Source: an uncultured Granulosicoccus sp. (GTDB lineage: Bacteria > Pseudomonadota > Gammaproteobacteria > Granulosicoccales > Granulosicoccaceae). From it: a stretch of 32,943 nucleotides of DNA. The stretch is from positions 1 through 32,943 of the forward strand of contig CALDSR010000035.1 of the NCBI GenBank assembly GCA_937924505.1, read 5' to 3'. The notes beneath the pieces were generated by a model. It was not told the origin of the DNA. It did not search any database and saw only the letters and a program-made list of their open reading frames with translations. The translations under genes and the position numbers were made by a program. Shown here one piece after another: positions 1-8,118 of the stretch. Each line of letters opens with the position of its first letter. Position 1 is the first letter of the stretch.

Positions 1-47
1 TAGGTGTCGTTTATCAATGCAATAACAACAGCGAAGTAGACCAGTTA

Positions 48-500
48 TTACTTGCTGTACTTGACATCCACCTCATCAATAGCCTTAACGTTTCCGGCAG
101 AACGACCGGCGGAATCAAAGTGCTGCTCAAGGTAGGCATCGGCGATGGATTTGGCCACCTCAGGTCCAACGACACGAGCACCCATCGTAATAACTTGCGC
201 GTTGTTTGATAGTGCTGCGCGCTCAGCCGAATAGGTATCATGGCATAGCGCTGCTCTGATTCCCGAAACCTTGTTGGCTGAGATGCACACACCAATACCA
301 GTGCCGCAGACCAGAATGGCCCGTTCATACGATCCGCTTATCAAACCGGAACAGACTCTATCGCTCAAATGGGCGTAAAGCTCATCGGGGTTATCGGTAT
401 TTTCCGAAAGCGCGATAACGTCATAGCGATCTTTCAGATGTTCAGCCAGCACTTCCGCAAGTCCCAGTCCTGCACTGTCACCCGCAATGGCAATTTTCAT
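48..500 (-). CDS. RpiB/LacAB-family sugar-phosphate isomerase, probably for a tetrulose phosphate
   Basis: This 150-residue protein has the usual length and fold signature of ribose-5-phosphate isomerase B. The catalytic loop CGTGIG lies at residues 65-70, with Cys65 as the presumed base, followed by [19 protein letters not shown]. Aligned by eye to E. coli RpiB, the DH pair near the N-terminus is Asp8-Ser9, the ring-opening His99 is Ser98, phosphate-binding Arg133 is kept, and Arg137 is Asn137. In tetritol pathways RpiB relatives (EryI, DerI) convert D-erythrulose 4-phosphate to D-erythrose 4-phosphate, and I infer a similar role here. The start is supported by an AGGA eight bases upstream. 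It is the last visible gene of the nine-gene operon, 21 bases after the GpsA-like gene. Bases 1-47 beyond its stop show no recognisable gene. The family call is firm; the substrate is inferred. Confidence 0.85.
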   Translation of the reverse strand: MKIAIAGDSAGLGLAEVLAEHLKDRYDVIALSENTDNPDELYAHLSDRVCSGLISGSYERAILVCGTGIGVCISANKVSGIRAALCHDTYSAERAALSNNAQVITMGARVVGPEVAKSIADAYLEQHFDSAGRSAGNVKAIDEVDVKYSK

Positions 501-521
501 GGTCCTGTTCCTGTGGGTTGT

Positions 522-1652
522 CTAGCCCGGTAACGATTTAAAGTTGAAGTTGAAGCTAGCATCGTGCTCGATGCTGTCCAGGATTGCGCCGGTCAATGGT
601 AAAGCTCCAGGATCCAGTTCACCGCTGTTGCAGGCATGTCGAAATCCCGTAGCCAGCTGTCGACCGGTATCGACTCCTTCCACGGTGACACCACGCATTG
701 TGGTTTGCAAGATTTGCTGCAACGACTCGCCAGTGCCCAGATAACGACCTAGCCGGCTGTTTCTGCCGCCACCGACAGTGACATGCAAATCGCCCATGCC
801 AGCGAGGTCAAACGCAGTAGAAATAGGCACTGGTGTAGACGTGACATTCCCTGAATTGGATTGTTCTCCAGAAGGGGCTGCAAGGACCGTTGACGAATTG
901 GCATAGCCGCTATCATCGACATTGCCAACGATCCATTGACTCAATAGGGCAATTTCATGTACTGCTTGATTGAATAGCCCGGCAATCGGGTTTTTCGCAT
1001 GACCATCATCAAGTTGATAGGCACTGAACATGGCGCTGACCCCAATGCACATGAAATTTTTAAGTGCAGCACAGGCTTCGAGTCCTGTAATGTCGTCGCT
1101 GGTAGTGACACGATAGGTATCAGTCTGAAGAAGGTTACGCAAACTATTGGCAGCTGAAATGTCATGCGAGGCAAAACTGACTCTCGTCGGATAATTCAAT
1201 GCCAGTTCGCGAGCGATGCACGGCCCGCCAATCCCCACTATTTTCCCTGATGGCGAGGTTATTTCTGAATCAATGTATTGCGCATAGGTTCTTGGCGGTG
1301 CGGTGGGATCGATGCCTGGTACGAGCCCCTTGGTCACCAATGCAAGCAGTTCAGGTTGGCAACCGTAACGACGAATCTCGCTCAAGGCCCACGCGACTCC
1401 CGGACTGCTGACACCCAATACCACGACATCGGCATCCTGAAATGCCTGCTCATTTGCGTCGCTACTCAGCGACACCGATATGGAATGCGGCAATGTGACG
1501 TCAAGATCAGGATGTCGACCCGTTGCTCGAATGCTGTTTACGATATCGTCGTCCAGCATGGTCCCGACAAGCGAGACCTTATTTTTGACTGACGCGGGTA
1601 CCGCGAGCGCGCTTCCCATAACACCTGCGCCGATGATCACGATATTTGCCAT
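522..1652 (-). CDS. NAD-dependent glycerol-3-phosphate dehydrogenase-like (GpsA family) polyol-phosphate dehydrogenase
   Basis: The 376-residue protein is a recognisable GpsA relative. It has an N-terminal Rossmann motif GAGVMGSALA (8-17), VTKGL with the first conserved Lys at 108, GGPCIAREL (142-150), the catalytic-type Lys198 in CAALKNF, and the C-terminal signature GMGDLHVTVGGGRNSR (285-300). It is about 40 residues longer than typical GpsA because of a Ser/Asn/Gly-rich insertion near residues 242-277. GpsA normally interconverts dihydroxyacetone phosphate and sn-glycerol 3-phosphate for lipid synthesis. Its place between an AraM-like dehydrogenase and an RpiB-like isomerase in a sugar operon points instead to oxidation of a longer polyol phosphate to a ketose phosphate in the cytoplasm. 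That substrate assignment is inference. A true housekeeping GpsA is less likely because of the context and the insertion. No strong ribosome binding site is visible. Confidence 0.82.
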   Translation of the reverse strand: MANIVIIGAGVMGSALAVPASVKNKVSLVGTMLDDDIVNSIRATGRHPDLDVTLPHSISVSLSSDANEQAFQDADVVVLGVSSPGVAWALSEIRRYGCQPELLALVTKGLVPGIDPTAPPRTYAQYIDSEITSPSGKIVGIGGPCIARELALNYPTRVSFASHDISAANSLRNLLQTDTYRVTTSDDITGLEACAALKNFMCIGVSAMFSAYQLDDGHAKNPIAGLFNQAVHEIALLSQWIVGNVDDSGYANSSTVLAAPSGEQSNSGNVTSTPVPISTAFDLAGMGDLHVTVGGGRNSRLGRYLGTGESLQQILQTTMRGVTVEGVDTGRQLATGFRHACNSGELDPGALPLTGAILDSIEHDASFNFNFKSLPG

Positions 1653-1685
1653 AGCTATATACGCTTGTCCAACTCTTTTGCCTTT

Positions 1686-2999
1686 TTACACCGGCATGGA
1701 ATCGGCAAATTGCTGTAAACCAACACTGTCATCGACAATATCAAGCATGCTGAAACGGTCACGAATATACCGCGCCCCTGTGACGGCTTCCCGGTAAAAC
1801 TCGGCATCGAGTCCCAGGTCTGTCGCGGTTCGTTGGCAGCCTGCCTGCTCCATCGCGCTGCTAAGCGTTTCATAAGGCAGCATGACCTTGCGCAAGCTGG
1901 CACTCAATTCATGCCACTCTGTATCAAAACGTTGGTTGAGCGAATCAGCTCCTTTTTGATCGAGCGCCTTTCTGCTGGTTTCACTGATCATATTCTCGAC
2001 ACTGTCCTTGCCAAACCGCGCGAGTAATTCATCACGGTTTATTCTGGTCGGGCGCATGACTGGCGGCGTGTCGCTATTCAGCACTTGATTGTGCAATTGA
2101 GACATGGTGATCGTCGCTATTCCCACTTGCTCGCCATGGGAAGACTTCGGGTGTTTATCTTTGGCGAACATATCGATGTAATGCGAAATCATGTGTTCGG
2201 CCATGCTGCCACTGTGTGTCGTCTCGGTAAAACAGGTACCCAGACCCATGATGGCGGAGATTCGTGTCAGCATCCCCAGCGCATTCATATCCCCCGACAG
2301 CATGTCGCTTGCACCATCAATCATTCCCGCTTCGTCATAGGCAAGCAATGTATAGGGGGTTTCGGCGTATCGCGTGTTGAATAACAGATGTGACATCAAC
2401 CAGTCGACTTGAGCGGTGGTGCGGCAAATGACATCGGCGAATGCCGCGGAGATAAGTCGCGGTGGGCAATTTGCAAGTATGGACAAGTCAAAGAACACCC
2501 CCTGCGCACCACGGCAGGTGATGGATTTTTTAAACCCATCAAATGACACGGACGCCGTGCCGGTGGTAAAGGCATTCATCGGGGAAGTCGCAAAGACCGA
2601 GTAATGACGATCATCAAGGAAACACGCGTATTTGACCGTGTCATTTACCGTACCTGAACCGACCGCAATTCTGACCTCACAATTCGCCGTCGCCTCACGT
2701 ATTTGCGCTACACCCTTATCCGAGCACTGGGGCTGCTCCCACACATATTCCTTTACATTCTGACCGTCGGCCTTGAGTGCCTTGTACACACGCTCGCCTA
2801 AGGCGGAATGTGTGTAAGGGTCGGAAATGACCGTAATGGCCTTGCCACGATGCTGCTTGGCGACGAGTTCAGCTTCGGCACCATCGAGGCTATCGCGAAT
2901 GACGATATCCTTGATACCGACGTCGTATCGCTGACCCGTACCGGGTTCAACCCAGGTACCCGCCACCAACTCACTTAATATGCCGCTATGGTCGCTCAT
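1686..2999 (-). CDS. sn-glycerol-1-phosphate dehydrogenase family (AraM/EgsA-like) dehydrogenase
   Basis: A 437-residue member of the iron-containing alcohol dehydrogenase superfamily, closest by motif to AraM/EgsA glycerol-1-phosphate dehydrogenases. The nucleotide-binding loop GSGTVND is at residues 114-120. Metal-ligand positions can be read as Asp189 (FADVI), His269 (GSMAEH) and His288 (SSHGEQVG). Their spacing (80 and 19) is close to that of archaeal G1P dehydrogenases. These enzymes use NAD(P)H and a divalent metal to interconvert dihydroxyacetone phosphate and sn-glycerol 1-phosphate. In B. subtilis araM lies in the arabinose operon. Here it sits between the FGGY kinase (22 bases upstream) and the GpsA-like gene (33 bases downstream), so the likely substrate is a phosphorylated tetritol or pentitol of the opposite hand to the one used by the GpsA-like enzyme. 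The family is well supported; the substrate is a guess. Confidence 0.83.
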   Translation of the reverse strand: MSDHSGILSELVAGTWVEPGTGQRYDVGIKDIVIRDSLDGAEAELVAKQHRGKAITVISDPYTHSALGERVYKALKADGQNVKEYVWEQPQCSDKGVAQIREATANCEVRIAVGSGTVNDTVKYACFLDDRHYSVFATSPMNAFTTGTASVSFDGFKKSITCRGAQGVFFDLSILANCPPRLISAAFADVICRTTAQVDWLMSHLLFNTRYAETPYTLLAYDEAGMIDGASDMLSGDMNALGMLTRISAIMGLGTCFTETTHSGSMAEHMISHYIDMFAKDKHPKSSHGEQVGIATITMSQLHNQVLNSDTPPVMRPTRINRDELLARFGKDSVENMISETSRKALDQKGADSLNQRFDTEWHELSASLRKVMLPYETLSSAMEQAGCQRTATDLGLDAEFYREAVTGARYIRDRFSMLDIVDDSVGLQQFADSMPV

Positions 3000-3021
3000 C
3001 GAATGCCAATACTCTTGAAAA

Positions 3022-4560
3022 TTACGTTTTGCGCGATGCGAACGCGACTAAATCCTGGTTAATTTCGGCGGTAGCGTGATACATCTTGCGATAAATACTC
3101 ATCAATTCACGGTAACGGTCAAAGTGATCAGCGTTAGGCTCAACCGTAGTGGTCGAACCAGACATCGCCTCAGCCGCATCCGTTATGCTTGAGAACCAGC
3201 CAGCGCCATACGCGGCGATCATTCCCGCGCCAAGCGCTGAGGCTTCCACAGTCGGGCTGACGAGTACAGGTTTGCCAGACACATCTGCCAGCATTTCTCG
3301 CCAAAGCAGACTGTTGGCACCGCCACCGATAGCCAGGTAGTGATCAATCGTGTGTCCAAGGGCTGCCTCCGTGTCCTCTGTACTCATGACCTGATCAAGC
3401 GTCATCGCTTCGATAATGGCTCGATAGATATGCGACTCGTTATGGCTGCCACTGAGACCGGCAATCACGCCGCGCGCAGACGTGTCCCAATGTGGATCCA
3501 TCACGCCGGCGAAATACGGCTGCACAAGCAATCCCTCCGAGCCAATCGGTAACTCCGCGGCGGCCTTTTCAAGCCGATTGAACACATCGGCGTCAGCTTT
3601 GCCATGTGCAACGAACTGGTCGACGAACCAATTCAGGAGAAAGGCACCCGATCGCAAACAGTTTTCAAAGATATAGCCTTCGCCTTGTGCAGCGAGTTCT
3701 GTTCGCCAACTTTTATCGTATTTATAATCAGCGGACCAAACGCCCGATACGATGGCGGTCCCCAGATTCACATAGGCTCTATCTGTCGACGTGCAATTGG
3801 TGCCCAGCCCTGCACACTGTCCGTCTCCGCCGGCCGCGAACACCGGCAAGCCTGATGGGAGTCCAGTCAATGACGCGCTTTCACTAGTCAATGTACCCAG
3901 TTCTGATCCAGGTGCATGTAATGCCGGTAGCCTCGATTCATCCAGTGTCAACGCATCCAGTAACGGTTTTGACCAGGAATGTGATTGCATGTCGATGATT
4001 CCCATCGGGTCTGCGCTTATCCAGCCCGTGCGAAATTCACCGCCGCATAACTGCTGCACAAGATAGGCTTGAACATCGACAAAGTATGCGGTCTTGTCCC
4101 AGATGTCGGGTTCATTTTCTTTTACCCATGCGAAACTGTACAAACACGGCGTCATATCAGGAGGACGTCCAGTGATGCGATGAATCTCATCCGCGCCAAA
4201 TGCTTGGGCAAACGTCACAACCTGTTCAGAGCATCGACCATCCAGCCAGACGATGGCCGGGCGCGATGGCACACCATCACGGCCGATAAACCCAAGTGTT
4301 TCCCGTTGGTTGGAGATTGCAAGCGCTTGAACTGAGGCGACATCTTTTCCTTTGGCCTTGAGCGCTTTGACACATCCTTGCAGCGCCTCCACACAGGAAG
4401 ACCACCAATCAGCCGGGTCTTGTTCAAGCAGGTCGAGGCCAGGATTGCTCATCGGAATATCACATCGGCCAACAGCAATCTCCACTCCCGAGGCATTCCA
4501 GGCAATCGCTTTGGTGCTCTGTGTTGAGCTATCCAGGCCGATAACCAGTGACTCGTCCAC
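3022..4560 (-). CDS. FGGY-family carbohydrate kinase
   Basis: This 512-residue cytoplasmic kinase has the complete FGGY architecture. The N-terminal phosphate loop is GLDSSTQSTKA (8-18), NQRET lies at 84-88 and WLDGR at 105-109. The presumed catalytic base is Asp246 in GGDGQCAG, and the C-terminal adenosine motif GGGANSLLWREML lies near residues 420-435. FGGY kinases phosphorylate a terminal hydroxyl of polyols or ketoses (glycerol, xylulose, ribulose, erythritol). The motifs do not decide between a polyol and a ketose substrate, and it does not look like a plain glycerol kinase. The start is GTG, chosen because AGGAG lies nine bases upstream and the frame begins three bases after the SDR stop codon. 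The tight spacing suggests translational coupling. The kinase commits the imported substrate to the phosphorylated branch handled by the next three genes. Confidence 0.88.
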   Translation of the reverse strand: MDESLVIGLDSSTQSTKAIAWNASGVEIAVGRCDIPMSNPGLDLLEQDPADWWSSCVEALQGCVKALKAKGKDVASVQALAISNQRETLGFIGRDGVPSRPAIVWLDGRCSEQVVTFAQAFGADEIHRITGRPPDMTPCLYSFAWVKENEPDIWDKTAYFVDVQAYLVQQLCGGEFRTGWISADPMGIIDMQSHSWSKPLLDALTLDESRLPALHAPGSELGTLTSESASLTGLPSGLPVFAAGGDGQCAGLGTNCTSTDRAYVNLGTAIVSGVWSADYKYDKSWRTELAAQGEGYIFENCLRSGAFLLNWFVDQFVAHGKADADVFNRLEKAAAELPIGSEGLLVQPYFAGVMDPHWDTSARGVIAGLSGSHNESHIYRAIIEAMTLDQVMSTEDTEAALGHTIDHYLAIGGGANSLLWREMLADVSGKPVLVSPTVEASALGAGMIAAYGAGWFSSITDAAEAMSGSTTTVEPNADHFDRYRELMSIYRKMYHATAEINQDLVAFASRKT

Positions 4561-4563
4561 CGA

Positions 4564-5286
4564 TTAAAACTCCTGTCGTGTTGGCGTGACAACCATTTCC
4601 TGAATCAATACATTTTGCGGCATCTGATAGGCAAACAGAATCATGTTGGCAACATGATCTGCCGAGATACCACCGCCAATGCGGACCTTGTTGTCTTTAT
4701 ACGCTTTCAAGGTGTTTGGATCAGTGACATGGTCCAAGACCTCGGTTTCGATGATCCCGGGTGATATGACAATGACCCTGACATCATGTGGCGCCAGATA
4801 ACCACGTAAACTCTCTGAAATCGCGTGCACAAAAAACTTGCTACCACAGTAAACCGTGTGATCTGGATAGACCTTTCGGCCGGCAATGGAGCTCATGTTC
4901 ACAATAGTGCCTGATTTGCGTTCTTTCATACTATTGATAAACGGATGAAGTGCATTCATGACACCCTTGATGTTGATATCAATGGTCTCGTCCCACTCCC
5001 CTGGATCCTGATCACCAATATCTGCAAGGCGAGCGACACCGGCATTATTGAACAGGCAGTCGACGGGTCCATATTGCTTTTCAGCAAGCTCAACTGCTTT
5101 GGCAATGCCATCGCGGTCGCGTACGTCCACGCTTTGGCAAATCGTATTGGGTAGTTCAAGTGCCTCCATTCGGTCCAGACGTCGCGCCATTAACAACAAG
5201 GGATGACCGGCCGCCGAAAAGGCTCGAGCAGTCGCCTCGCCAATACCCGAACTCGCACCAGTTATAGCTACTAAGGGTTTATCCAT
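4564..5286 (-). CDS. Short-chain dehydrogenase/reductase (SDR), YdfG-like
   Basis: A 240-residue classical SDR. It has the dinucleotide loop TGASSGIG near residues 10-17, NNAG near 83-86, the catalytic Ser in NMSSIAG, and the YxxxK pair in YCGSK, followed by an SPGIIETE substrate loop. Overall shape resembles NADP-dependent 3-hydroxy-acid/serine dehydrogenases of the YdfG type, but such enzymes also oxidise polyols. In this operon it could oxidise the free polyol to a ketose before phosphorylation. The ATG at 5286 is preferred because GTGAG lies seven bases upstream. An in-frame GTG at 5298 would add four residues but has no visible ribosome binding site. It begins 17 bases after the ATPase gene's stop and is followed after three bases by the kinase gene. 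Confidence 0.85.
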   Translation of the reverse strand: MDKPLVAITGASSGIGEATARAFSAAGHPLLLMARRLDRMEALELPNTICQSVDVRDRDGIAKAVELAEKQYGPVDCLFNNAGVARLADIGDQDPGEWDETIDINIKGVMNALHPFINSMKERKSGTIVNMSSIAGRKVYPDHTVYCGSKFFVHAISESLRGYLAPHDVRVIVISPGIIETEVLDHVTDPNTLKAYKDNKVRIGGGISADHVANMILFAYQMPQNVLIQEMVVTPTRQEF

Positions 5287-5303
5287 GGTTAGACTCACAC
5301 TGT

Positions 5304-6413
5304 TTAAATGGATTTCTCAGATTCACCATCAAACAAATGCACATGCGCAAGATCAGGTTCAAAGACAATGTGGTCACCGGGTTCCCACAACACACGATCG
5401 CGTGAGATCGAGCAGATATCCTGCCCGGCAAGCGTGGAGTAAATATGTATTTCCGGCCCGGTTGGCTCGACGACACGCACGACGCCAGCAGCCGATTTGT
5501 TGTCAGTGCTCTGACTTGATGGTGAATCTTGCTGTTTACTTGACCGAAGGTGCTCAGGGCGGATGCCGTAGTAGACTGATTGGCCGACAGACACATTGGC
5601 GCTTGGAGGCAGGGGCAGATGTAACTCATCTGGTGCGGCACCCTGCGTCGCGTATCGAACACCTTTATCTTCGGTGATACTGCATTTGATAACGTTCATT
5701 CCTGGCGACCCGATAAATTGCGCGACAAACAGATTGTCTGGCTTATCGTAAATATTCATGGGGGAACCACTTTGTTCTATAAAGCCATCACGCATGATGA
5801 CAACCTCGTCAGCCATGGTCATCGCTTCGATTTGATCATGGGTCACATAGATGGTTGTCGTTTTCAGACGCTGATGCAGCTCCTTGATTTCGGTGCGCAT
5901 CTGCACCCTTAACTTTGCGTCAAGATTCGACAGGGGTTCGTCGAACAAAAATACATCAGGGTCTCGAACGATGGCACGCCCCATGGCCACTCGCTGGCGC
6001 TGACCGCCCGACAATTCTTTAGGCAGCCTGTCGAGATAAGGGTCCAGACCCAATATCGACGATGCCCATTCAACCTTTTCGTTGATAATTTTTTTATCCA
6101 TCTTTTTCAGACGCATGGAAAACGCCATATTCTTTCGCACACTCATGTGGGCGTACAGCGCATAGTTCTGAAACACCATGGCTATATTTCGGTCTTTGGC
6201 GTGAACATCGTTCACACGAACATCATCGAACAGTACATCGCCGCCGCTAATGGACTCCAGTCCGGCGACCATACGCAGCAATGTGGATTTTCCACACCCT
6301 GAGGGGCCAAGCAACACCACAAATTTACCGTCGCTTACTTCGAGATTGAGCCCATGAAGCACCTTGATTGCGCCGTATTGCTTTTCCAGATTTTTTATTG
6401 TTACTGAAGCCAT
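5304..6413 (-). CDS. ABC sugar/polyol importer ATPase, MalK/UgpC type
   Basis: The 369-residue ATPase carries an intact nucleotide-binding domain: Walker A GPSGCGKST (36-44), Q-loop VFQNYALY near 80-87, signature LSGGQRQRVAMGRA near 134, Walker B VFLFDEPLSNLD with catalytic Glu, and H-loop YVTHDQ. A C-terminal extension of about 130 residues matches the regulatory TOBE/MOP fold typical of MalK, UgpC and SmoK. It energises import by the two permeases encoded upstream. The gene is separated from the binding-protein gene by 139 bases holding a strong stem-loop, so it may be expressed at a lower level than the binding protein. No clear ribosome binding site is seen before the ATG. Assignment to the CUT1 class (one ATPase acting as a dimer) follows from having a single ATPase gene with two permeases. 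Confidence 0.93.
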   Translation of the reverse strand: MASVTIKNLEKQYGAIKVLHGLNLEVSDGKFVVLLGPSGCGKSTLLRMVAGLESISGGDVLFDDVRVNDVHAKDRNIAMVFQNYALYAHMSVRKNMAFSMRLKKMDKKIINEKVEWASSILGLDPYLDRLPKELSGGQRQRVAMGRAIVRDPDVFLFDEPLSNLDAKLRVQMRTEIKELHQRLKTTTIYVTHDQIEAMTMADEVVIMRDGFIEQSGSPMNIYDKPDNLFVAQFIGSPGMNVIKCSITEDKGVRYATQGAAPDELHLPLPPSANVSVGQSVYYGIRPEHLRSSKQQDSPSSQSTDNKSAAGVVRVVEPTGPEIHIYSTLAGQDICSISRDRVLWEPGDHIVFEPDLAHVHLFDGESEKSI

Positions 6414-6512
6414 AGAGAGTCAAGCTTGCCTGTGGAAATTTTCAGGGGTGCATCTGCGCTGCTAGCAATCCACCACCGAACTGATGGCGGAAAAAAACGG
6501 TGATTCTGGTCA

Positions 6513-6540
6513 CTACCCCGCTCCAGCCGGAACGGGGTAG
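6513..6540 (-). other. Intercistronic stem-loop after the binding-protein gene
   Basis: In the minus-strand transcript, bases 6540 to 6513 form a 12-base-pair stem (CUACCCCGUUCC with GGAGCGGGGUAG, one G-U pair) closed by a four-base loop. It starts 13 bases after the binding-protein stop codon. A run of seven U lies 15 bases further on (6497-6491), too far for a textbook intrinsic terminator. Hairpins in this position are known to stabilise the upstream binding-protein message, as after malE, or to cause partial termination. Either would give excess binding protein over the ATPase and enzymes. The structure is read directly; the role is inferred. Confidence 0.7.
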
Positions 6541-6552
6541 CCCTGCTGCGCC

Positions 6553-8079
6553 TTAACCTAGGTCAGCTTCATCGACAACAGTATCGACAAGCTTGGCAAT
6601 TTGATCCATACACTTTTGTGCGTTGCCATCATAGTCCTGGCCGGTCAGAAGTTTACCCAACTCGGTAGGTATCTCATTGTTGGCAACACCGGCCCAAATC
6701 GGTAGATCCGGCTCGGATGCCATCGCATTGTCAATGGTCCATTTCACTGTATCCAGATGACGCGTCGTGCCACTGCCTTCCAGACCTTTTCGCTCAACGA
6801 TGCGTGGATCCGTGTACGAAGAGTTTCTCATTGGCGCAAAGCCACCTGCCAGCGTGCAGCGAGTCATGATGTCCTTCGAACAAGCCCACTGAAGGAACAG
6901 CCACGCAGCCTCAACGTTTTTGGAATAACGCGATAAAGCGATGCTTGATCCGCCTTGATGCCCCCAGTTTGGTATTTCACCAAACCCGACATCGTCGCGT
7001 GACCGCAAAGACGCAGTCCCTTCAAGCGGCTTGGCCATTTCCCACAACCCTTTGACTTCAGAGTCATCGGCATTCCAGCCCGGGAAGAACTCGGCCCAGC
7101 TTTGACACATGGCGATCTGGCCAGCAGAACCCATTTGCCACTGCCCATCCCAGGTTGAGGTCACAGACGCTGCTGGTGAATTCTTCAGCAGGTTCATATA
7201 CCACTCCAGACCCGCAACACCCTCGGCATCATTACCGGAGAAGTTCTTGTCGGCACCAAAGATTGAACCACCATGACCCCAGACTGCCTGCGTCCAGTCA
7301 CATTCCAGCGAATAGTGACCCGATTTGGCTTGTAAGCCGGTACCGTAGATATTGTTCTCGGCTTCGGCCTTGGTAATCAATTCGACCGCTGCCGTAAAGT
7401 CCTCATAGGTTCTAGGAACTTCAATACCATGCTTTTCAAGGATGTCTTTTCGATACATCAGCGTGAAAATAGGTATGTCGAATGGCAAGCCAATCCATTT
7501 GCCGTCGTATTCGCAAATACCTTCGACCAGCGGTTTCGAGAAATCATCGAAATCAAAACCCGGCATCGCAAGATCAGGATTCGAATCGTAGTATTCGATA
7601 GGATCAATCGTGTCGGGAGAAAAGGTTGATGTCCACGCCTGATCGAGATAGTAAATATCATATGTGCCTAGTTGCCCCTGTACGTCCTGAGTCGCTTTGG
7701 CCAGAACCTGTTCCAGTGGAACAATTTCTATTTCGACATTAATCCCGGTGAGTTCTGTAAATTCACTTTTTAACTCATTGAGGATATTGGTTGGCGGTGT
7801 AGCCTCCGAAGTGTATCGAATCGTAGTGCCTGCATAAGGCTTACCGGCCTCGCGAAGAAAATCCGCCACTTCTTTTGGCGTGGTGTTTTCGGCGGCATGG
7901 GCCATGTTTCCGAAAAACGGTCGGGAGCCACCACCGAGTAAACCAGCTGAATACGCAGAAACCCCTACCCCAGCGATACCGAGATTCTTCAGAAAATCTC
8001 GTTTGGACATACGTTTGGATGTAAACGCATTTGCAGAATCAATGATGAAGTTTTGCTTCTGAAATCGTTTAAAACTCAT
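6553..8079 (-). CDS. ABC importer extracellular solute-binding protein (family 1), Tat-type signal
   Basis: A 508-residue family-1 solute-binding protein, the periplasmic receptor of the polyol/sugar importer. The N-terminus has a long charged stretch, then SKRDFLKNLG (25-34), a Lys-Arg variant of the twin-arginine motif, a hydrophobic segment (34-50) and a likely cleavage site after NMAHA (about residue 62). The body reads like sugar and polyol binders, for example FDIPIFTLMYRKDILEKHG, GHQGGSSIALSRYSKN and WLFLQWACSKD. The ATG is fixed by AGGAG six bases upstream. The gene follows the second permease by 39 bases and is followed by the stem-loop at 6513-6540. Tat export would imply folding, or possibly cofactor/ligand loading, before export. 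The ligand cannot be read from sequence; tetritols, pentitols or hexitols are the candidates from context. Confidence 0.93.
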   Translation of the reverse strand: MSFKRFQKQNFIIDSANAFTSKRMSKRDFLKNLGIAGVGVSAYSAGLLGGGSRPFFGNMAHAAENTTPKEVADFLREAGKPYAGTTIRYTSEATPPTNILNELKSEFTELTGINVEIEIVPLEQVLAKATQDVQGQLGTYDIYYLDQAWTSTFSPDTIDPIEYYDSNPDLAMPGFDFDDFSKPLVEGICEYDGKWIGLPFDIPIFTLMYRKDILEKHGIEVPRTYEDFTAAVELITKAEAENNIYGTGLQAKSGHYSLECDWTQAVWGHGGSIFGADKNFSGNDAEGVAGLEWYMNLLKNSPAASVTSTWDGQWQMGSAGQIAMCQSWAEFFPGWNADDSEVKGLWEMAKPLEGTASLRSRDDVGFGEIPNWGHQGGSSIALSRYSKNVEAAWLFLQWACSKDIMTRCTLAGGFAPMRNSSYTDPRIVERKGLEGSGTTRHLDTVKWTIDNAMASEPDLPIWAGVANNEIPTELGKLLTGQDYDGNAQKCMDQIAKLVDTVVDEADLG

Positions 8080-8118
8080 ATCTCACTCCTCATGTTGTTG
8101 TTAGATGCCGTTCTAGCA

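Noticed and set aside
4069..4335. Plus-strand open frames inside the kinase and other minus-strand genes
   Set aside because: They are antisense to strongly supported coding genes, lack ribosome binding sites and show no protein-family features.
6491..6540. Canonical rho-independent terminator splitting the polyol operon
   Set aside because: The U-run is 15 bases from the stem instead of adjacent, and the downstream ATPase is needed by the same transporter. A stabilising or partly terminating hairpin fits better.
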